Counted from the first letter of the stretch, positions 10,801-20,335 are shown. The stretch: 64,000 bases of DNA from Pseudomonadota bacterium (GCA_018240285.1 JAFEGA010000002.1:62001-126000), one strand, 5' to 3'. Program-made: numbers and translations. The notes: generated by a model not told the origin, from the sequence alone.

Positions 10801-11079
10801 ATCAATCGTGTTGTACTTATTGGTATCCTCCCTTATTCCTCTGTTCGCTTTTTCCTCCTCTAATTTCTTCACATGCTTATCGACAGCCACAACCGGATCC
10901 TGCCACAAACGTGCTTCAACCTTATCATGACTGGTTCTTGCCGGTTTCAAATAACCTGTATCATTGGGGCGCGAACTGGTCAGCGGATCGATTAAAACAC
11001 CCGTTGTAAGCAAGACAAAAAGTACAACCGGAATTAGATTGGCCTTTGAACCGCCACTATCATTTGCCATGTTTTGCAC
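7822..11079 (-). CDS. Very large membrane protein of unknown function
   Basis: 1085 residues, not recognised as a named family. One N-terminal membrane helix (about 14-30) precedes a soluble region of about 650 residues. Then come roughly seven more helices between about 690 and 1035 (e.g. FLFFVIAAFGFICFVLY, VIGLAVIGFILTYLGFLYL, YIPFILMFLITIG) and a charged tail. The soluble region has six Cys in close pairs (DCTSDTSC; KCSVNDLLAC; two single Cys), which fits disulfides and a periplasmic location. Parts such as AIGIIGNDVYDKLLILQALR and IFFTTDLDARYLH alternate strand and helix like a two-lobe ligand-binding fold; this is inference. The gene is AT-rich compared with its neighbours and contains a 51-bp tandem duplication. 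The TolB-like gene may be its operon partner. Confidence 0.7.
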   Translation of the reverse strand: MQNMANDSGGSKANLIPVVLFVLLTTGVLIDPLTSSRPNDTGYLKPARTSHDKVEARLWQDPVVAVDKHVKKLEEEKANRGIREDTNKYNTIDHLKQNINDSVKIIAVSVQGQSYSEAIESRQRSRYAVISALGSREYITGDGESIQYFQLTDKDKKSLKIYSDRSANVKNQSKKQSDCTSDTSCKDDSKNDSVVWVNVPYEWFESNPGPDSEKPKKVLILWLNQDKITKSLYRDTIQYLFNKLGKEAAGFDLIGPSGTSFLVELLTRPPINTGISEDSIQTCDAKNVSLSKFRIISPSATISNQDLHSEINKEKYYDPCNLSGSSKSLDDFLHERSIIRTIGQDEDLAKALIWELQQRGIAPRKNSSKDSNQQDTNSDTNHLILISERDSLYVQKLTHHLRSYYKFVTGRSITEFSYLRGLDGKLPEDEPDKKTPDKEKKDSNNLLAQMDDASPEHAEGRNQFDYLRRLMDKIAQLDHNQNDRSKKVKAIGIIGNDVYDKLLILQALRDRFKDKIFFTTDLDARYLHADQIKWTRNLVVASNFDLALHPGLQGSTMPFRDGYQTSMYFATLSSMMQIDHRDWIKLWQWNNEKQIQHKDWIKLWRWNNRKQIQNWQKPQIFEIGKTEAVHLASPRLDYLDQWVSNRNEQLSHESGKNNNKKCSVNDLLACNTIEQDRTKKLDWKFLFFVIAAFGFICFVLYKTVPNAFSGFKSKNRTASIGLIAFILLMSGLFAYAIYKDNYPTHQMGEPFLLMEGISVWPNLVIRFAAFLIMILIVYITFLWKQNKREEIERSYYIHKNSQQSAVRNWWDALWQGPHFKLENDNKETVSLLWNNYSYFTQLSQMLPWVIGLAVIGFILTYLGFLYLEPLNYPSRGVITQKLHEIFVMLQFGMLWGLVFWVGYEVIACKIFIDSLKSKSAWDNWPSDWRQSEAIKYGVSIESLIPYLRFQLITSAVKRIDWLIYIPFILMFLITIGRSNIFDNLGLPFIFIMVFLSALSYLTVTMSIFRKSAQKECDEILHYYEEDLADSDLVNNKEKIERLVDNIRRKHQETFLPLLRSPTSQAMLLPGGGIGLVQIVEYLFNR
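9241..9342. repeat. 51-bp in-frame tandem duplication inside the large membrane protein gene
   Basis: Copies at 9241-9291 and 9292-9342 differ at a few bases. They encode the adjacent 17-residue units HRDWIKLWQWNNEKQIQ and HKDWIKLWRWNNRKQIQ. The length is a multiple of three, so the frame is kept. Confidence 0.85.
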
Positions 11080-11252
11080 TCACAATGAAATTCAAAAAAA
11101 CCGCAGCATTTGCTTATATTGCACTGTTGCGCTTCAGCTCATGAATATAAAGATATTTGATACTATGTAGAAAAACAGTTAAAAAAGTCACACTGCTCTT
11201 AAATTAATACAATCCTCCCATTGGAATCGGAACCGTAAGTCTTCCTAACAAC

Positions 11253-14200
11253 ATGCAAAAATCATTAAAACTCACCACCGCCTGCTTAATTTTCACCGTT
11301 TTCTTGCTCCATAGCCTGCTTGCCGCCGCAAGCAACCAAACATTCCAGCACCGCATGGAAATCCGGTTATCGCCGGATACTTCGGAAATCCAGGTCAAAG
11401 ACCAGATTCAAATCCCGGAGCACGTGCGCAATGCCAAAGAGCCTGTGCAGCTTGAATTCTATTTGCACGCCGGGTTGACGGTTAGCGGTGTGCAGGATGC
11501 TACACTCGAAACCGATGCCAATGAGGTTGCGCTGAAATCCAGGCCGATTGCGATCCGGCATTACACGGTGACTGTGCCCCCCGGACGGGATACCTTTACG
11601 CTGCAATATGGCGGCCAGATCCACCACGCAGTGCAAGGGCCGGGGCAGGAATATGCGCGCAGTTTCGGTTCGACGCCGGGCGTGATTTCACCGGAAGGCG
11701 TGTTTCTGGCGAGTGCCAGCGCGTGGTATCCGCAGTTTGGCGATGCGCTGGTGTCGTTTCAGTTGGATATTCAAACGCCCCCCGATTGGGATGTGGTCAG
11801 TCAAGGGACTTTGCTGCGAGAGAACAAAACCAGCGCGGCACAAAACGTGGTTTGGGAGGAAAAACAGCCGCAGGACGATATCTATCTGATCGCCGCGAAA
11901 TTCCAGCGCTACACGCAATCCGCCGGCGCGGTCAACACGATGGTGTATTTGCGCAGCGCCGACCAGCCGCTGGCGCAGAAATACCTCGACGCCACCGCGC
12001 AATACATCGCGATGTACAACAAACTGATCGGCCCCTACCCCTACAGCAAATTCGCGCTGGTCGAGAATTTCTGGGAAAGCGGCTACGGCATGCCGTCGTT
12101 CACGCTGCTCGGCTCCAAAGTGATCCGCCTGCCATTCATTCTACATTCGTCGTACCCGCACGAAATTCTGCACAACTACTGGGGCAACGGCGTGTTCGTC
12201 GATTACGCCAAAGGCAACTGGGCGGAAGGCCTGACCGCTTACCTCGCCGATCATTTGGTTAACGAGCAACGCGGCAAAGGCGAGGAGTACCGCCGCGATG
12301 TGTTGCAGAAATACGCCGATTTTGTCGGCAAGGAAAAGGATTTCCCGGTCATCCGCTTCGTGTCGCGCCACAGCGCCAGTTCGGAAGCCGTCGGTTACGG
12401 CAAAACGATGATGTTCTTCCACATGCTGCGGCAAGAACTCGGTGATGATGCATTCACCAAAGCGCTACGCCGCTTTTATCAGCAATTCAAATTCCAGCAA
12501 GCGACGTTCGCCGACTTGCTCGCCACGTTCAACGCCAGCGTCGGCCAGGATCTGACACAACGCTTCGAACAATGGGTACACCGCACCGGCGCGCCGGATC
12601 TGGTGCTGCGTAGCGCCGAGACCGAGCGCACCACAGAAGGATTTAAACTCACGCTCACCGTCGAGCAAACCCAGCCGGGCGAACCGTACCGCTTGCACGT
12701 ACCGGTAGCCGTCACGCTGGAAGGCGAGGACATGGCGGTGGAATCGCATATCGTTGTCGAGCAGGCCAAACAAACTTTCGAGATGACGTTCGCCAACCGC
12801 CCGGTGCGCATTGACCTCGATCCGCATTTCGACGTGTTCCGCCGTCTGGATAGCAGCGAAATTCCCTCGGCGTTATCGCAAGGTTTCGGCGCGGAAAAAC
12901 CGCTACTGGTCCTGCCCGCGCGCGAACAAAAAGCCGTGCTGGAGGCCTACCGCGCATTGGCTGCAAACTGGCAAAAAACCCAATCGAGTCCGCTGGAAAT
13001 CGTCACCGACGATCAATTGAAAACACTACCGGAAGATCGCACCGTATGGATTCTGGGCTGGCAAAACCGTTTTGCCGATGCGGTGCCGAGAGCCTTGGCG
13101 GATCGTGGTGTTGCCGTTCAATCTCAGCAATTGCAACTGGAACATAAACGTTATCCGCAAGCGGATCATGCCATCGTGCTGACCACCCGGCAGCCTGCCG
13201 ATCCGGGCAAAACGCTGCTGTGGGTCGCCGCCGGTAATCCCAAGGCCATCGCCGAACTTGCCAACAAGTTGCCGCATTACCGCAAGTACAGTTACCTGGT
13301 ATTCAAGGGCGACGAGTTGACCAACATCGGCAAAGGCCAGTGGCCGGTTCTACAATCGCCGCTATCGCAACCGGTGCGGCAAAAAGACGGCTATGCCCTT
13401 CAGGCTGCGCACACCACGCATGCCGGTATCACCAAACCTCGCCGCGCGCTGGCGGAACTGCCGCCGGTTTTCTCCGAAAGCCGCATGATGGCGGATATTC
13501 ATCATCTGTCGCACGAATCGTACAAGGGGCGCGAACTCGGTACGCCGGAGCTGGACGATGCGGCTACGTATATCGCCAAGCAGTTTCAGCAAATCGGCCT
13601 GCTGCCCGGCGGTGACGACAACAGTTATTTCCAGACTTGGCAGCAGGACGTCGGTCTGCCGAAAGGCAACATCACACTGCGCAATGTCGTCGGCATCCTG
13701 CCCGGCACCAATCCGCAACTCGCCGGGCAAAGCCTGGTGATCGGCGCGCATTACGACCACCTCGGCACCGGTTGGCCGGACGTGCGCGCCGCGCATCAAG
13801 GCAAAATCCATCACGGCGCGGACGACAACGCCAGCGGCATCGCCGTGATGCTGGAACTCGCACGGCAGATCGCGCCGAAATGGCAACCGGAACGCACCGT
13901 GATTTTCGCCGCATTTACCGGCGAAGAAGCCAATCTGCTCGGCTCCAAGCATTATGTCCGCAAAAACGATCAATTCCCGGCTGGAAAAGTCATCGCGATG
14001 TTGAATCTCGATACCGTCGGACGACTGGAAAACAATCCGGTCACAGTGTTCGGCACCGGCAGCGCACGCGAACTCGTGCACATTTTCCGGGGCGCGAGCT
14101 TCGTCACCGGCATCCCGGTCAACGCCGTGCAAGACGATTTCGGCTCCAGCGACCAGGCCGCGTTCATCCAGGCCGGTGTGCCCGCCATCCAATTGTTCGC

Positions 14201-14648
14201 CAGCGCGCACGAGGACTACCACGCCCCCGGCGACACCGTCGACAAAATCGACACCGCCGGGTTGGTCAAAGTCGCCGCGATCCTGAAGGAAGCCACCGAA
14301 TACCTCGCCAACCGCATCGAACCGCTGACGGTCACGCTATCGTCAGCCCCCGTGCCCGCCGAATCCTCCGCAGCCAAAGAAAAACGCAAAACCAGCCTCG
14401 GCACCGTCCCGGATTTTTCCTATAGAGGCGAAGGCGTGCGCATCGACAACACCCTCCCCGGCTCCCCGGCGCAACAAGCCGGACTGCAACAAGGCGACAT
14501 TCTGATTCAGCTGGCCGGACAACCGGTTAGCGACTTGGCGGCTTATGCGGCGATTCTGCGCACGTTGAAGGCGGGGGAGAAAGTGGAATTGCGGTATCGA
14601 AGGGATGATATGGTGATGGTGGCTGAAGTGGTGTTAGTTGAGCGGTAG
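11253..14648 (+). CDS. Exported M1 aminopeptidase - M28 peptidase - PDZ fusion
   Basis: 1131 residues with a signal peptide (about 1-25). The first half is an M1-type metallopeptidase: zinc motif HEILH at 303-307, followed by NWAEG with Glu325 as the likely third ligand, and a GYGMPSF strand in place of GAMEN. The second half is an M28 peptidase with all expected ligands: HYDHLG (His833), HGADDNASG (Asp857), FTGEE (Glu891, Glu892), LNLDTVGR (Asp920) and EDYHAPGD (His990). A PDZ domain ends the protein (about 1045-1125). It probably degrades peptides in the periplasm. Such triple architectures are uncommon. It stands alone, divergent from the large membrane protein gene. Confidence 0.88.
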   Translation: MQKSLKLTTACLIFTVFLLHSLLAAASNQTFQHRMEIRLSPDTSEIQVKDQIQIPEHVRNAKEPVQLEFYLHAGLTVSGVQDATLETDANEVALKSRPIAIRHYTVTVPPGRDTFTLQYGGQIHHAVQGPGQEYARSFGSTPGVISPEGVFLASASAWYPQFGDALVSFQLDIQTPPDWDVVSQGTLLRENKTSAAQNVVWEEKQPQDDIYLIAAKFQRYTQSAGAVNTMVYLRSADQPLAQKYLDATAQYIAMYNKLIGPYPYSKFALVENFWESGYGMPSFTLLGSKVIRLPFILHSSYPHEILHNYWGNGVFVDYAKGNWAEGLTAYLADHLVNEQRGKGEEYRRDVLQKYADFVGKEKDFPVIRFVSRHSASSEAVGYGKTMMFFHMLRQELGDDAFTKALRRFYQQFKFQQATFADLLATFNASVGQDLTQRFEQWVHRTGAPDLVLRSAETERTTEGFKLTLTVEQTQPGEPYRLHVPVAVTLEGEDMAVESHIVVEQAKQTFEMTFANRPVRIDLDPHFDVFRRLDSSEIPSALSQGFGAEKPLLVLPAREQKAVLEAYRALAANWQKTQSSPLEIVTDDQLKTLPEDRTVWILGWQNRFADAVPRALADRGVAVQSQQLQLEHKRYPQADHAIVLTTRQPADPGKTLLWVAAGNPKAIAELANKLPHYRKYSYLVFKGDELTNIGKGQWPVLQSPLSQPVRQKDGYALQAAHTTHAGITKPRRALAELPPVFSESRMMADIHHLSHESYKGRELGTPELDDAATYIAKQFQQIGLLPGGDDNSYFQTWQQDVGLPKGNITLRNVVGILPGTNPQLAGQSLVIGAHYDHLGTGWPDVRAAHQGKIHHGADDNASGIAVMLELARQIAPKWQPERTVIFAAFTGEEANLLGSKHYVRKNDQFPAGKVIAMLNLDTVGRLENNPVTVFGTGSARELVHIFRGASFVTGIPVNAVQDDFGSSDQAAFIQAGVPAIQLFASAHEDYHAPGDTVDKIDTAGLVKVAAILKEATEYLANRIEPLTVTLSSAPVPAESSAAKEKRKTSLGTVPDFSYRGEGVRIDNTLPGSPAQQAGLQQGDILIQLAGQPVSDLAAYAAILRTLKAGEKVELRYRRDDMVMVAEVVLVER

Positions 14649-15127
14649 CAACCTAATTGCCGATCCGGATCGCTTCGATTGTCCGAGCAGCAACCGAAGC
14701 CGGATAAAACTTGGCACCAAAAATAATAGAGTGTTATCCTATGAAATATGGGTTTTTTCATGCAAAAACGATCGCGTTTCCACCTTGTCTTTCATGGACT
14801 AAATAGAACAATTGCATAGCTGACAACATCGTCGTCTTAGACATAATTTATTGTTTTATTCAATTCATCAATTAATATTAGAAAAAGTATAAAGATATTT
14901 TTGGCAGGATTATTGGACAAAATGGTTTTCTATATATTAGATTGAGCGTCTTGGGTTGAGTATGATTAACAAAATTCTAAACTCAACTATCGGTGCAGTG
15001 AAGTACTCCCTTGAATAGACTAACTTTAGAGAAAATTAGGCAGAGGATAAATAGAAGTATTTAAGGTAACGTAAATTGAACAGTCCGAAACATCGAACCC
15101 TAAAATAATTTATTTTTACAGATAATA
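14649..15127. other. AT-rich intergenic region upstream of the FRG gene
   Basis: No convincing gene, RNA or terminator is seen. Base composition falls sharply compared with the peptidase gene, and this AT-rich stretch continues through the FRG gene, which suggests one acquired segment. Confidence 0.5.
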
Positions 15128-16042
15128 ATGACTGATATTCAGAATCAAGAAATTAACAACTTATCTGATCTAATTAAACTTCTAGACATTCAAAAATTCG
15201 AAGAAGGAGCACCCAGATATTACTATCGTGGTGAATCGAACATTAAACGACCTTTATTACCTCAGCTTGCCAGGAATTTAACATTACTTGGGAAAAATGA
15301 AGTATTTAGTCTAATATCAAATAAGCAAACACAAGAAACTGATGATAGCGATAGCACTTTTTTTGATTTGCAATCCAGGTTGCTACAAAAATTAAGAAGA
15401 TATGCAGTTCATTTATATCGACAAAATAATAGGCCATGGCAAGGTGAAGAACCATCAGACTGGGAATGGCTATGCGTCGCACAACATCATGGATTACCGA
15501 CGCTACTCTCAGACTGGACAATCAACCCATTAGTAGCCTTATTTTTCTCTGCTCTACGTGACGAGAGCGATGGAATTTTTTATTCCATGAAACTCAAAGC
15601 TAAAAAGGATAGAGAAGGAGAAACAATTAGAGTAGGTCAAAATGAAGATAAATCTTCATTTAATAAACCTGATCTTCAGCTAAAAAAAATTGATAAGGCA
15701 GTTATTGTCGTACCTCTTGTATTTACAAGGAGAATAGAAACTCAATCAGCCCGTTTTGTGTATTTTGGACATTTAAGTAAAGAAAAAATACCGAGCAGAG
15801 ATCAATTAATTGATAGCGTGCGTGCTCAAAAAGAATTCTATTGTGAAAAAGCCATTGATATATTATCTGAAGCCCAATTTTTTCATTCACCAAACCCATG
15901 GGAAGAAATTATTTCATACAAAATTCCAAAAATATCAAAACAAAAAATTCTCACACAATTAAGGAATGCTCAAATTCATCATGGAACACTATTTCCAGAT
16001 CTTGATGGATACTCTCAATACTTACGTATGGGAGGAATTTAA
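15128..16042 (+). CDS. FRG-domain protein
   Basis: 304 residues, no signal peptide or membrane helix. The FRG family signature is present: RYYYRGES at 30-37, then EWLCVAQHHGLPTLLSDWTI (from about 114), where His and Asp are conserved, and NPLVALFFSAL. FRG proteins are often found in mobile or defence loci. Their biochemical activity is poorly known, so I assign none. The gene is strongly AT-rich and sits in an AT-rich islet between unrelated core genes, which points to horizontal transfer. It has no partner gene: the downstream neighbour is convergent. Confidence 0.8.
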   Translation: MTDIQNQEINNLSDLIKLLDIQKFEEGAPRYYYRGESNIKRPLLPQLARNLTLLGKNEVFSLISNKQTQETDDSDSTFFDLQSRLLQKLRRYAVHLYRQNNRPWQGEEPSDWEWLCVAQHHGLPTLLSDWTINPLVALFFSALRDESDGIFYSMKLKAKKDREGETIRVGQNEDKSSFNKPDLQLKKIDKAVIVVPLVFTRRIETQSARFVYFGHLSKEKIPSRDQLIDSVRAQKEFYCEKAIDILSEAQFFHSPNPWEEIISYKIPKISKQKILTQLRNAQIHHGTLFPDLDGYSQYLRMGGI

Positions 16043-16181
16043 ATATCCAACCATCCTTTAAAGCAAGTCACCTCAGATATTGATACACCGCCATCCAAGG
16101 CTAAGGATACACACTTACACTTCTCGTTGTCCGACGCCGTCGCGCGAGATTTATACAACGCAATGAAAGTCGCCCCAACAC
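16043..16181 (+). other. Possible coding remnant in frame with the FRG gene
   Basis: Reading on past the FRG stop in the same frame gives about 46 further residues without a stop, including THLHFSLSDAVARDLYNAMK. This is more protein-like than chance but unrecognised. It ends where the partial family B repeat begins. It may be the tail of another gene joined here by deletion. The opposite strand also has an open frame, so the evidence is weak. Confidence 0.25.
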
Positions 16182-16251
16182 GTAAACTGCGCTTTTTCGT
16201 CTGATTCCGCCTTACCTGGTCATCGCTCGCTACCTTTCTCAGAACTTCCCT
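16182..16251 (+). repeat. Family B repeat, partial copy (right half)
   Basis: Matches the right half of the elements at 20097-20240 and 28567-28708, from GTAAACTGCGC to the terminal TCAGAACTTCCCT. The left half is missing. Confidence 0.8.
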
Positions 16252-16319
16252 AAATTGCGCAACATGACTGAACGCGCAGGCAAACACTGGCCGCAACGGC
16301 AGAAATAATAAGGCCCCTC

Positions 16320-17579
16320 TTACTCCCGGATCTTCAACCGAACCCCTGGCGGCCGCTGTTGTGCCGATGACGACAGGCGATTGAGTCCGAGCACGGTGAC
16401 GCGGTGCGCGCTGTTGAAGCTGGGCGCGCCATCCCGGTCGCGCAGGATGGAGGATACCTTGTATTCCAGCCGTTGCGATTGCGGGTCGAAACGGATGTCG
16501 TGAATCCAGATTCCGGCGCGCTGTACCCGTTGCTGTTCGCATTCATTGGTGAGGTTCCAGCCGGTCAGCATCGGGATGGCATAGTCGTAGGGCAGTTCAT
16601 TGATGCGGACTGTTTGCGTGCGTACAACACCGTCGACGCTTTTGCGGCAGGTGCTCGCTTTTCCGGCGCGCGGGTTCAGTGCGAGAAAATCCGCGCGCAG
16701 CTTGACGCTGCGGCCGCGAATCCAGGCCGCGCGGGTTTTGATACGGTGCGCGCGCGTGCTGTTATCCTTGAAAATGGTTTGCGTCGTCCAGTGCGGGCTG
16801 CCGTCGAGATTCGGCGCTGTATTGGTTTGCGATAGATTGTAGGCCGCTTGCAACAAGGGATAATCAGTGCGATCCCCCCACTTGCACGGTATCCAGCGCC
16901 ATTCACACTCAAACGCATCGGTAAATTGGAAATCAAAGCCGCGCGGGATGATCGCAATCGCGTCGTTCTTTTTCAACGTGCCTTTATGGCCGCTGTACTC
17001 CACGATAGCCACCGCTCCTTGATTCTCTTCCAGCAGCGCCGATGTTTCGATACCGTTGTAATCTTCTTCGATGGTGGCGCCGATTTCCGCGGAATGGTAA
17101 CCGAATGCGGTATAAAACACACAAAACTCAAAAGCATCGTTGCGATTCTGATCGTCCAGCTTGCCTTGCGCCTCGAATGCCAGAAACGTGGAACCGGCGT
17201 TCTTAACCAGCTTGCTGTGCGTGATGTCGGCGCGCATCGAATTGACTTCGCGATCCTGATTCACATAGCGCAAATCCCAGCCGTTCAACACCACCGTGCC
17301 GCTATCGACGTAACCCGGCATTTCGATCCACTGCACGATGGTCACCGGCTCGCGGCCGTTATCGCGCTGCATGCACTTGCTGCCTTCCAGCAGAATGAAT
17401 TTACCCGCGTCTTCAAATACCGTTTTGGCTTCGGATTTAAGCGATAACTGCTCAAAAGCCGTCGGGATTTTTACCTTTTGCTCTGAATCCGGTGTTTTCT
17501 TTTCCGGTTTTTTGGTTGCGCAGGCGGACAGGGACAGCAGCAGGCAAGTTGCAAGAGATATCAACACTAGGCGGTTCAT
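16320..17579 (-). CDS. Predicted outer-membrane or periplasmic lipoprotein, function unknown
   Basis: 419 residues from ATG 17579, chosen because GGGAGAG lies 5 bp upstream and a lipoprotein signal peptide begins there, with lipobox LSAC (Cys20). A longer in-frame start eight codons upstream is less likely. The mature part is soluble and mixed, with segments such as FEFCVFYTAFGYHSAE and GSPHWTTQTIFKDNSTRAH. I do not recognise the family. It is followed by the partial family B repeat and convergent with the FRG gene. Confidence 0.7.
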   Translation of the reverse strand: MNRLVLISLATCLLLSLSACATKKPEKKTPDSEQKVKIPTAFEQLSLKSEAKTVFEDAGKFILLEGSKCMQRDNGREPVTIVQWIEMPGYVDSGTVVLNGWDLRYVNQDREVNSMRADITHSKLVKNAGSTFLAFEAQGKLDDQNRNDAFEFCVFYTAFGYHSAEIGATIEEDYNGIETSALLEENQGAVAIVEYSGHKGTLKKNDAIAIIPRGFDFQFTDAFECEWRWIPCKWGDRTDYPLLQAAYNLSQTNTAPNLDGSPHWTTQTIFKDNSTRAHRIKTRAAWIRGRSVKLRADFLALNPRAGKASTCRKSVDGVVRTQTVRINELPYDYAIPMLTGWNLTNECEQQRVQRAGIWIHDIRFDPQSQRLEYKVSSILRDRDGAPSFNSAHRVTVLGLNRLSSSAQQRPPGVRLKIRE

Positions 17580-17626
17580 TTTTCTCTCCCAAACGTTTTT
17601 CAACGGCCTGTTAGAAATGCCAGTGG

Positions 17627-17896
17627 TTATTTTTTCCTGGCGCGCAATCTTCGGGCTTCTTTCGGATCGATAATCAAGGGCCGGTAAATTTCAACCCGGT
17701 CATGGGGCTGCAACACCGCTTGCGGTTGTGTGAATTTACCGAAAATACCCAGTTTGTTTTTCGCCAGATCGATTTCCGGAAATTGCTGCAAAATTCCGCA
17801 AAGCCGGATCGCTTGCTCTACCGTGCAGCCGGGCGGTACATCGAGTTTCTGCAGAATCTGGACATGCGGCAATGCATAAGCAACTTCAACCTGCAT
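17627..17896 (-). CDS. rnfH: RnfH-family ubiquitin-like protein
   Basis: 89 residues with the family pattern VEVAYALPHVQ, VPPGCTVEQAIRLCGIL, LGIFGK and LQPHDRVEIYRPLIIDPKEA, then a basic tail. It has a beta-grasp fold; its function is poorly defined. It follows ratA by 8 bp, the usual ratA-rnfH pair next to smpB in beta- and gammaproteobacteria. No rnf complex genes are near. Confidence 0.92.
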   Translation of the reverse strand: MQVEVAYALPHVQILQKLDVPPGCTVEQAIRLCGILQQFPEIDLAKNKLGIFGKFTQPQAVLQPHDRVEIYRPLIIDPKEARRLRARKK

Positions 17897-17904
17897 CGGC
17901 GCTG

Positions 17905-18342
17905 TCAGCGTTTGCCGTAAATCGTTTCCGCCCGCTCGATGAAGTGTTCCACGAAACTGTTGGCAATCATATGAAACACCGGCCCGACCAGTTTCTCGAG
18001 AATCTTGTGCGAGAAGGTGTAATGCAAGCGGAATTTGATCTTGCAGGCACTATCCGACAACGGGATGAATTGCCAGTAACCATCCAGATGCTCGAACGGG
18101 CCGTCGAGCAGACTCATTTCAATCAGATCCGGCGGAAAGCGTTTATTTTTGGTAGTAAAACTATGTTGAATATGATGATAGTCGATCTTGACGGTGGCAT
18201 GCGTCGTCACTTCATCCTGCGGTTCGACGGAAGTGCCGCCGCACCACGGAAGAAACTCCGGATATTTCGCAACATCGTCGACCAACGCGAACATTTGACT
18301 GGCCGAGTATTCAACCAAGACTGATTTTTCTATTTCTGCCAT
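17905..18342 (-). CDS. ratA: RatA/COQ10-type START-fold protein
   Basis: 145 residues of the polyketide cyclase/SRPBCC family: VEYSASQMFALVDDVAKYPEFLPWC at the start, FEHLDGYWQFIPL in the middle and an amphipathic C-terminal helix (VFHMIANSFVEHFIERAE). Homologs bind ubiquinone (COQ10) or, as RatA in E. coli, affect 70S ribosome association. The sequence does not separate these roles. Divergent from smpB, 88 bp apart. Confidence 0.9.
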   Translation of the reverse strand: MAEIEKSVLVEYSASQMFALVDDVAKYPEFLPWCGGTSVEPQDEVTTHATVKIDYHHIQHSFTTKNKRFPPDLIEMSLLDGPFEHLDGYWQFIPLSDSACKIKFRLHYTFSHKILEKLVGPVFHMIANSFVEHFIERAETIYGKR

Positions 18343-18430
18343 AAAAGTAAGTCACCCCGCATCATGAGGGAATACCGAAAAACTGATAAAATGCACGAAA
18401 TTTAGTGATTCCCGCCCATTTCATGCCGGT

Positions 18431-18874
18431 ATGAGTATAGTACAAAATAAAAAAGCCTTTCACGATTATTTTATCGAAGAAAAGTACGAAACCGGCATGG
18501 TGCTGGAAGGGTGGGAAGTCAAAGCCATCCGCGACGGCCGGGTTCAGCTGAAAGAAGCTTATGTTATTATCCGCAACGGTGAATTGTACCTGATCGGTAG
18601 CCATATCAGCCCGCTCATGACAGCGTCAACGCATATCCATCCCGATCCGGTCAGAACGCGCAAATTATTATTGCACGCGGAAGAAATCCGGCGGCTCATC
18701 GGTAAGGTCGAGCGCGCCGGTTACACGCTGATTCCCCTCGATATGCACTATAAAGCGGGCAGGATCAAACTGGAAATCGGCTTGGCCAAAGGCAAGAAAC
18801 AACACGACAAGCGCGAATCCGAAAAACAAAAGGAATGGGAACGCACCAAGCAACGCTTGATGCGTACCAAATAG
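18431..18874 (+). CDS. smpB: SsrA-binding protein SmpB
   Basis: Binds tmRNA and brings it to stalled ribosomes. 147 residues, normal length. It begins [20 protein letters not shown], has [19 protein letters not shown] and [11 protein letters not shown], and ends in the basic tail ([16 protein letters not shown]) that mimics the missing codon-anticodon stem in the ribosome. tmRNA itself is not in the window. Confidence 0.98.
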   Translation: MSIVQNKKAFHDYFIEEKYETGMVLEGWEVKAIRDGRVQLKEAYVIIRNGELYLIGSHISPLMTASTHIHPDPVRTRKLLLHAEEIRRLIGKVERAGYTLIPLDMHYKAGRIKLEIGLAKGKKQHDKRESEKQKEWERTKQRLMRTK

Positions 18875-18930
18875 AGCAACCGGTCATCGTTACCGGATTC
18901 AATTTCAAACATAATTTTTATTTCACGATT

Positions 18931-19950
18931 ATGCAAAAACCAATACCTATTGCGATCTGGTTATTCATCTGCTGTGCCTTAGTATTCGCCATGATAGTGG
19001 TCGGCGGCGTCACGCGCCTGACCGACTCGGGACTTTCCATCGTCGAATGGCAGCCGATTGTCGGCACCATGCCGCCCATCACGCAGCAAGACTGGGATGT
19101 GTTGCTGGAAAAATACCGCGCCACGCCGCAGTATCAGCAAGTCAATAAAGGCATGAGCGTCGATGAATTCAAAAGCATTTTCTGGTGGGAATACTTCCAC
19201 CGCGTACTCGGCCGGTTGATCGGCCTGGTATTTTTCGTGCCGTTTGTTTACTTTCTGGTAAAAAAGCAAATCGACCGGCCGCTGGGTATCAAACTGGCAG
19301 GGATATTCATACTGGGCGGATTGCAGGGATTTATGGGCTGGTACATGGTCATGAGCGGCTTGGTCAACGATCCGCACGTCAGCCAGTACCGTCTGACCGC
19401 GCATCTGGGATTGGCTTTCGTTATTTTCGCCGCGATGTTCTGGGTTGCGCTGGGCCTGCTGTCGCCGCAACGTGAATATTCCCCGGGCAACGACAAACTG
19501 CGCAGTCTGCGGCGGTTTTCCTTCAGTCTGAGTTCATTAATTTTCATCATGGTGTTGTCCGGCGGCTTTGTTGCCGGTATCCGCGCCGGTTTGGCGTATA
19601 ACACCTTCCCGCTGATGAACGGGCACATCATCCCGCCCGATCTCTTCATCCTGGAACCGTGGTACCGCAATTTTTTCGATAACATGACCACGGTGCAATT
19701 CGATCACCGCCTGATCGCCTGGATACTGGCTTTCTCCGTGCCGCTTTTCTGGCTGAAATCGCGCACTGTGGAACTGCAAGGAACCACACGCCTGGCATGC
19801 AACGTTTTTCTGCTGATGCTGGCGGTGCAAATCAGCTTAGGCATTGCAACCTTACTGCATGTGGTGCCGATTCCATTAGCCGCATCGCATCAAGGCGGAG
19901 CCGTGCTGCTGTTTGCCGCGTCGTTATGGGTCAGCCACCGCTTACGCTAA
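18931..19950 (+). CDS. ctaA: Heme A synthase (COX15/CtaA type)
   Basis: Converts heme O to heme A for aa3-type cytochrome oxidase. 339 residues from ATG 18931; upstream in-frame codons overlap smpB. It has eight likely membrane helices and conserved motifs: [62 protein letters not shown] and [12 protein letters not shown], which carry the heme-ligand histidines. The usual partners (ctaB, cox subunits) are not adjacent. A family A repeat starts at its last base. Confidence 0.95.
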   Translation: MQKPIPIAIWLFICCALVFAMIVVGGVTRLTDSGLSIVEWQPIVGTMPPITQQDWDVLLEKYRATPQYQQVNKGMSVDEFKSIFWWEYFHRVLGRLIGLVFFVPFVYFLVKKQIDRPLGIKLAGIFILGGLQGFMGWYMVMSGLVNDPHVSQYRLTAHLGLAFVIFAAMFWVALGLLSPQREYSPGNDKLRSLRRFSFSLSSLIFIMVLSGGFVAGIRAGLAYNTFPLMNGHIIPPDLFILEPWYRNFFDNMTTVQFDHRLIAWILAFSVPLFWLKSRTVELQGTTRLACNVFLLMLAVQISLGIATLLHVVPIPLAASHQGGAVLLFAASLWVSHRLR

Positions 19951-20096
19951 GGAAACGCTGATTAATTCGGCGAACGAGATGAAGCGATAGGCGGCACGGA
20001 ACGCAGCGACCGAGGCATATCAAAAAGATAGGCGAGAGAGTGAGTACCGCGCAACGAATCGATTCGCTCGTGCAGTCAATTAATCAGCGTTTTCCT
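19950..20096. repeat. Family A repeat, full copy (MITE-like, 147 bp)
   Basis: Terminal inverted repeats AGGAAACGCTGATTAATT and AATTAATCAGCGTTTTCCT bound the element. The interior has no coding capacity. It begins at the ctaA stop codon and abuts a family B element. A partial copy lies at 30777-30864. Confidence 0.85.
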
Positions 20097-20240
20097 AGGG
20101 AAGCTCTGAGAAACGACTGCGCGCGCTCATGCTGCGTTAAAATCAGGCTCAAAATGCTCATTTACTCAATGTAAACTGCGCTTCTTCGCCTGATTTTGCC
20201 TTGCCTGACCATTGCTCGCTACCTTTTTCAGAACTTCCCT
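20097..20240. repeat. Family B repeat, full copy (MITE-like, 144 bp)
   Basis: Terminal inverted repeats AGGGAAGCTCTGAGAAA and TTTTTCAGAACTTCCCT (15 of 17 paired) bound the element. Its interior closely matches 28567-28708. It starts directly after the family A element, so the two form a composite of 291 bp. Confidence 0.88.
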
Positions 20241-20335
20241 AACAATGACTGCAAGCAGCTTCACTCCGTTCAGGCAGTTTCCGGTTGCTTGCAGAATCCC
20301 GGATAGTGCAAAACTCAGAGCGGAAAAATTCCGTA

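Noticed and set aside
13362..14222. Long antisense frames inside the M1-M28 peptidase gene
   Set aside because: They are shadows of a GC-rich real gene whose catalytic motifs are all on the plus strand.
16039..16542. Open frame of 167 codons on the minus strand past the lipoprotein gene end
   Set aside because: It runs through a repeat and the lipoprotein gene in another frame; its protein is compositionally odd and has no family pattern.
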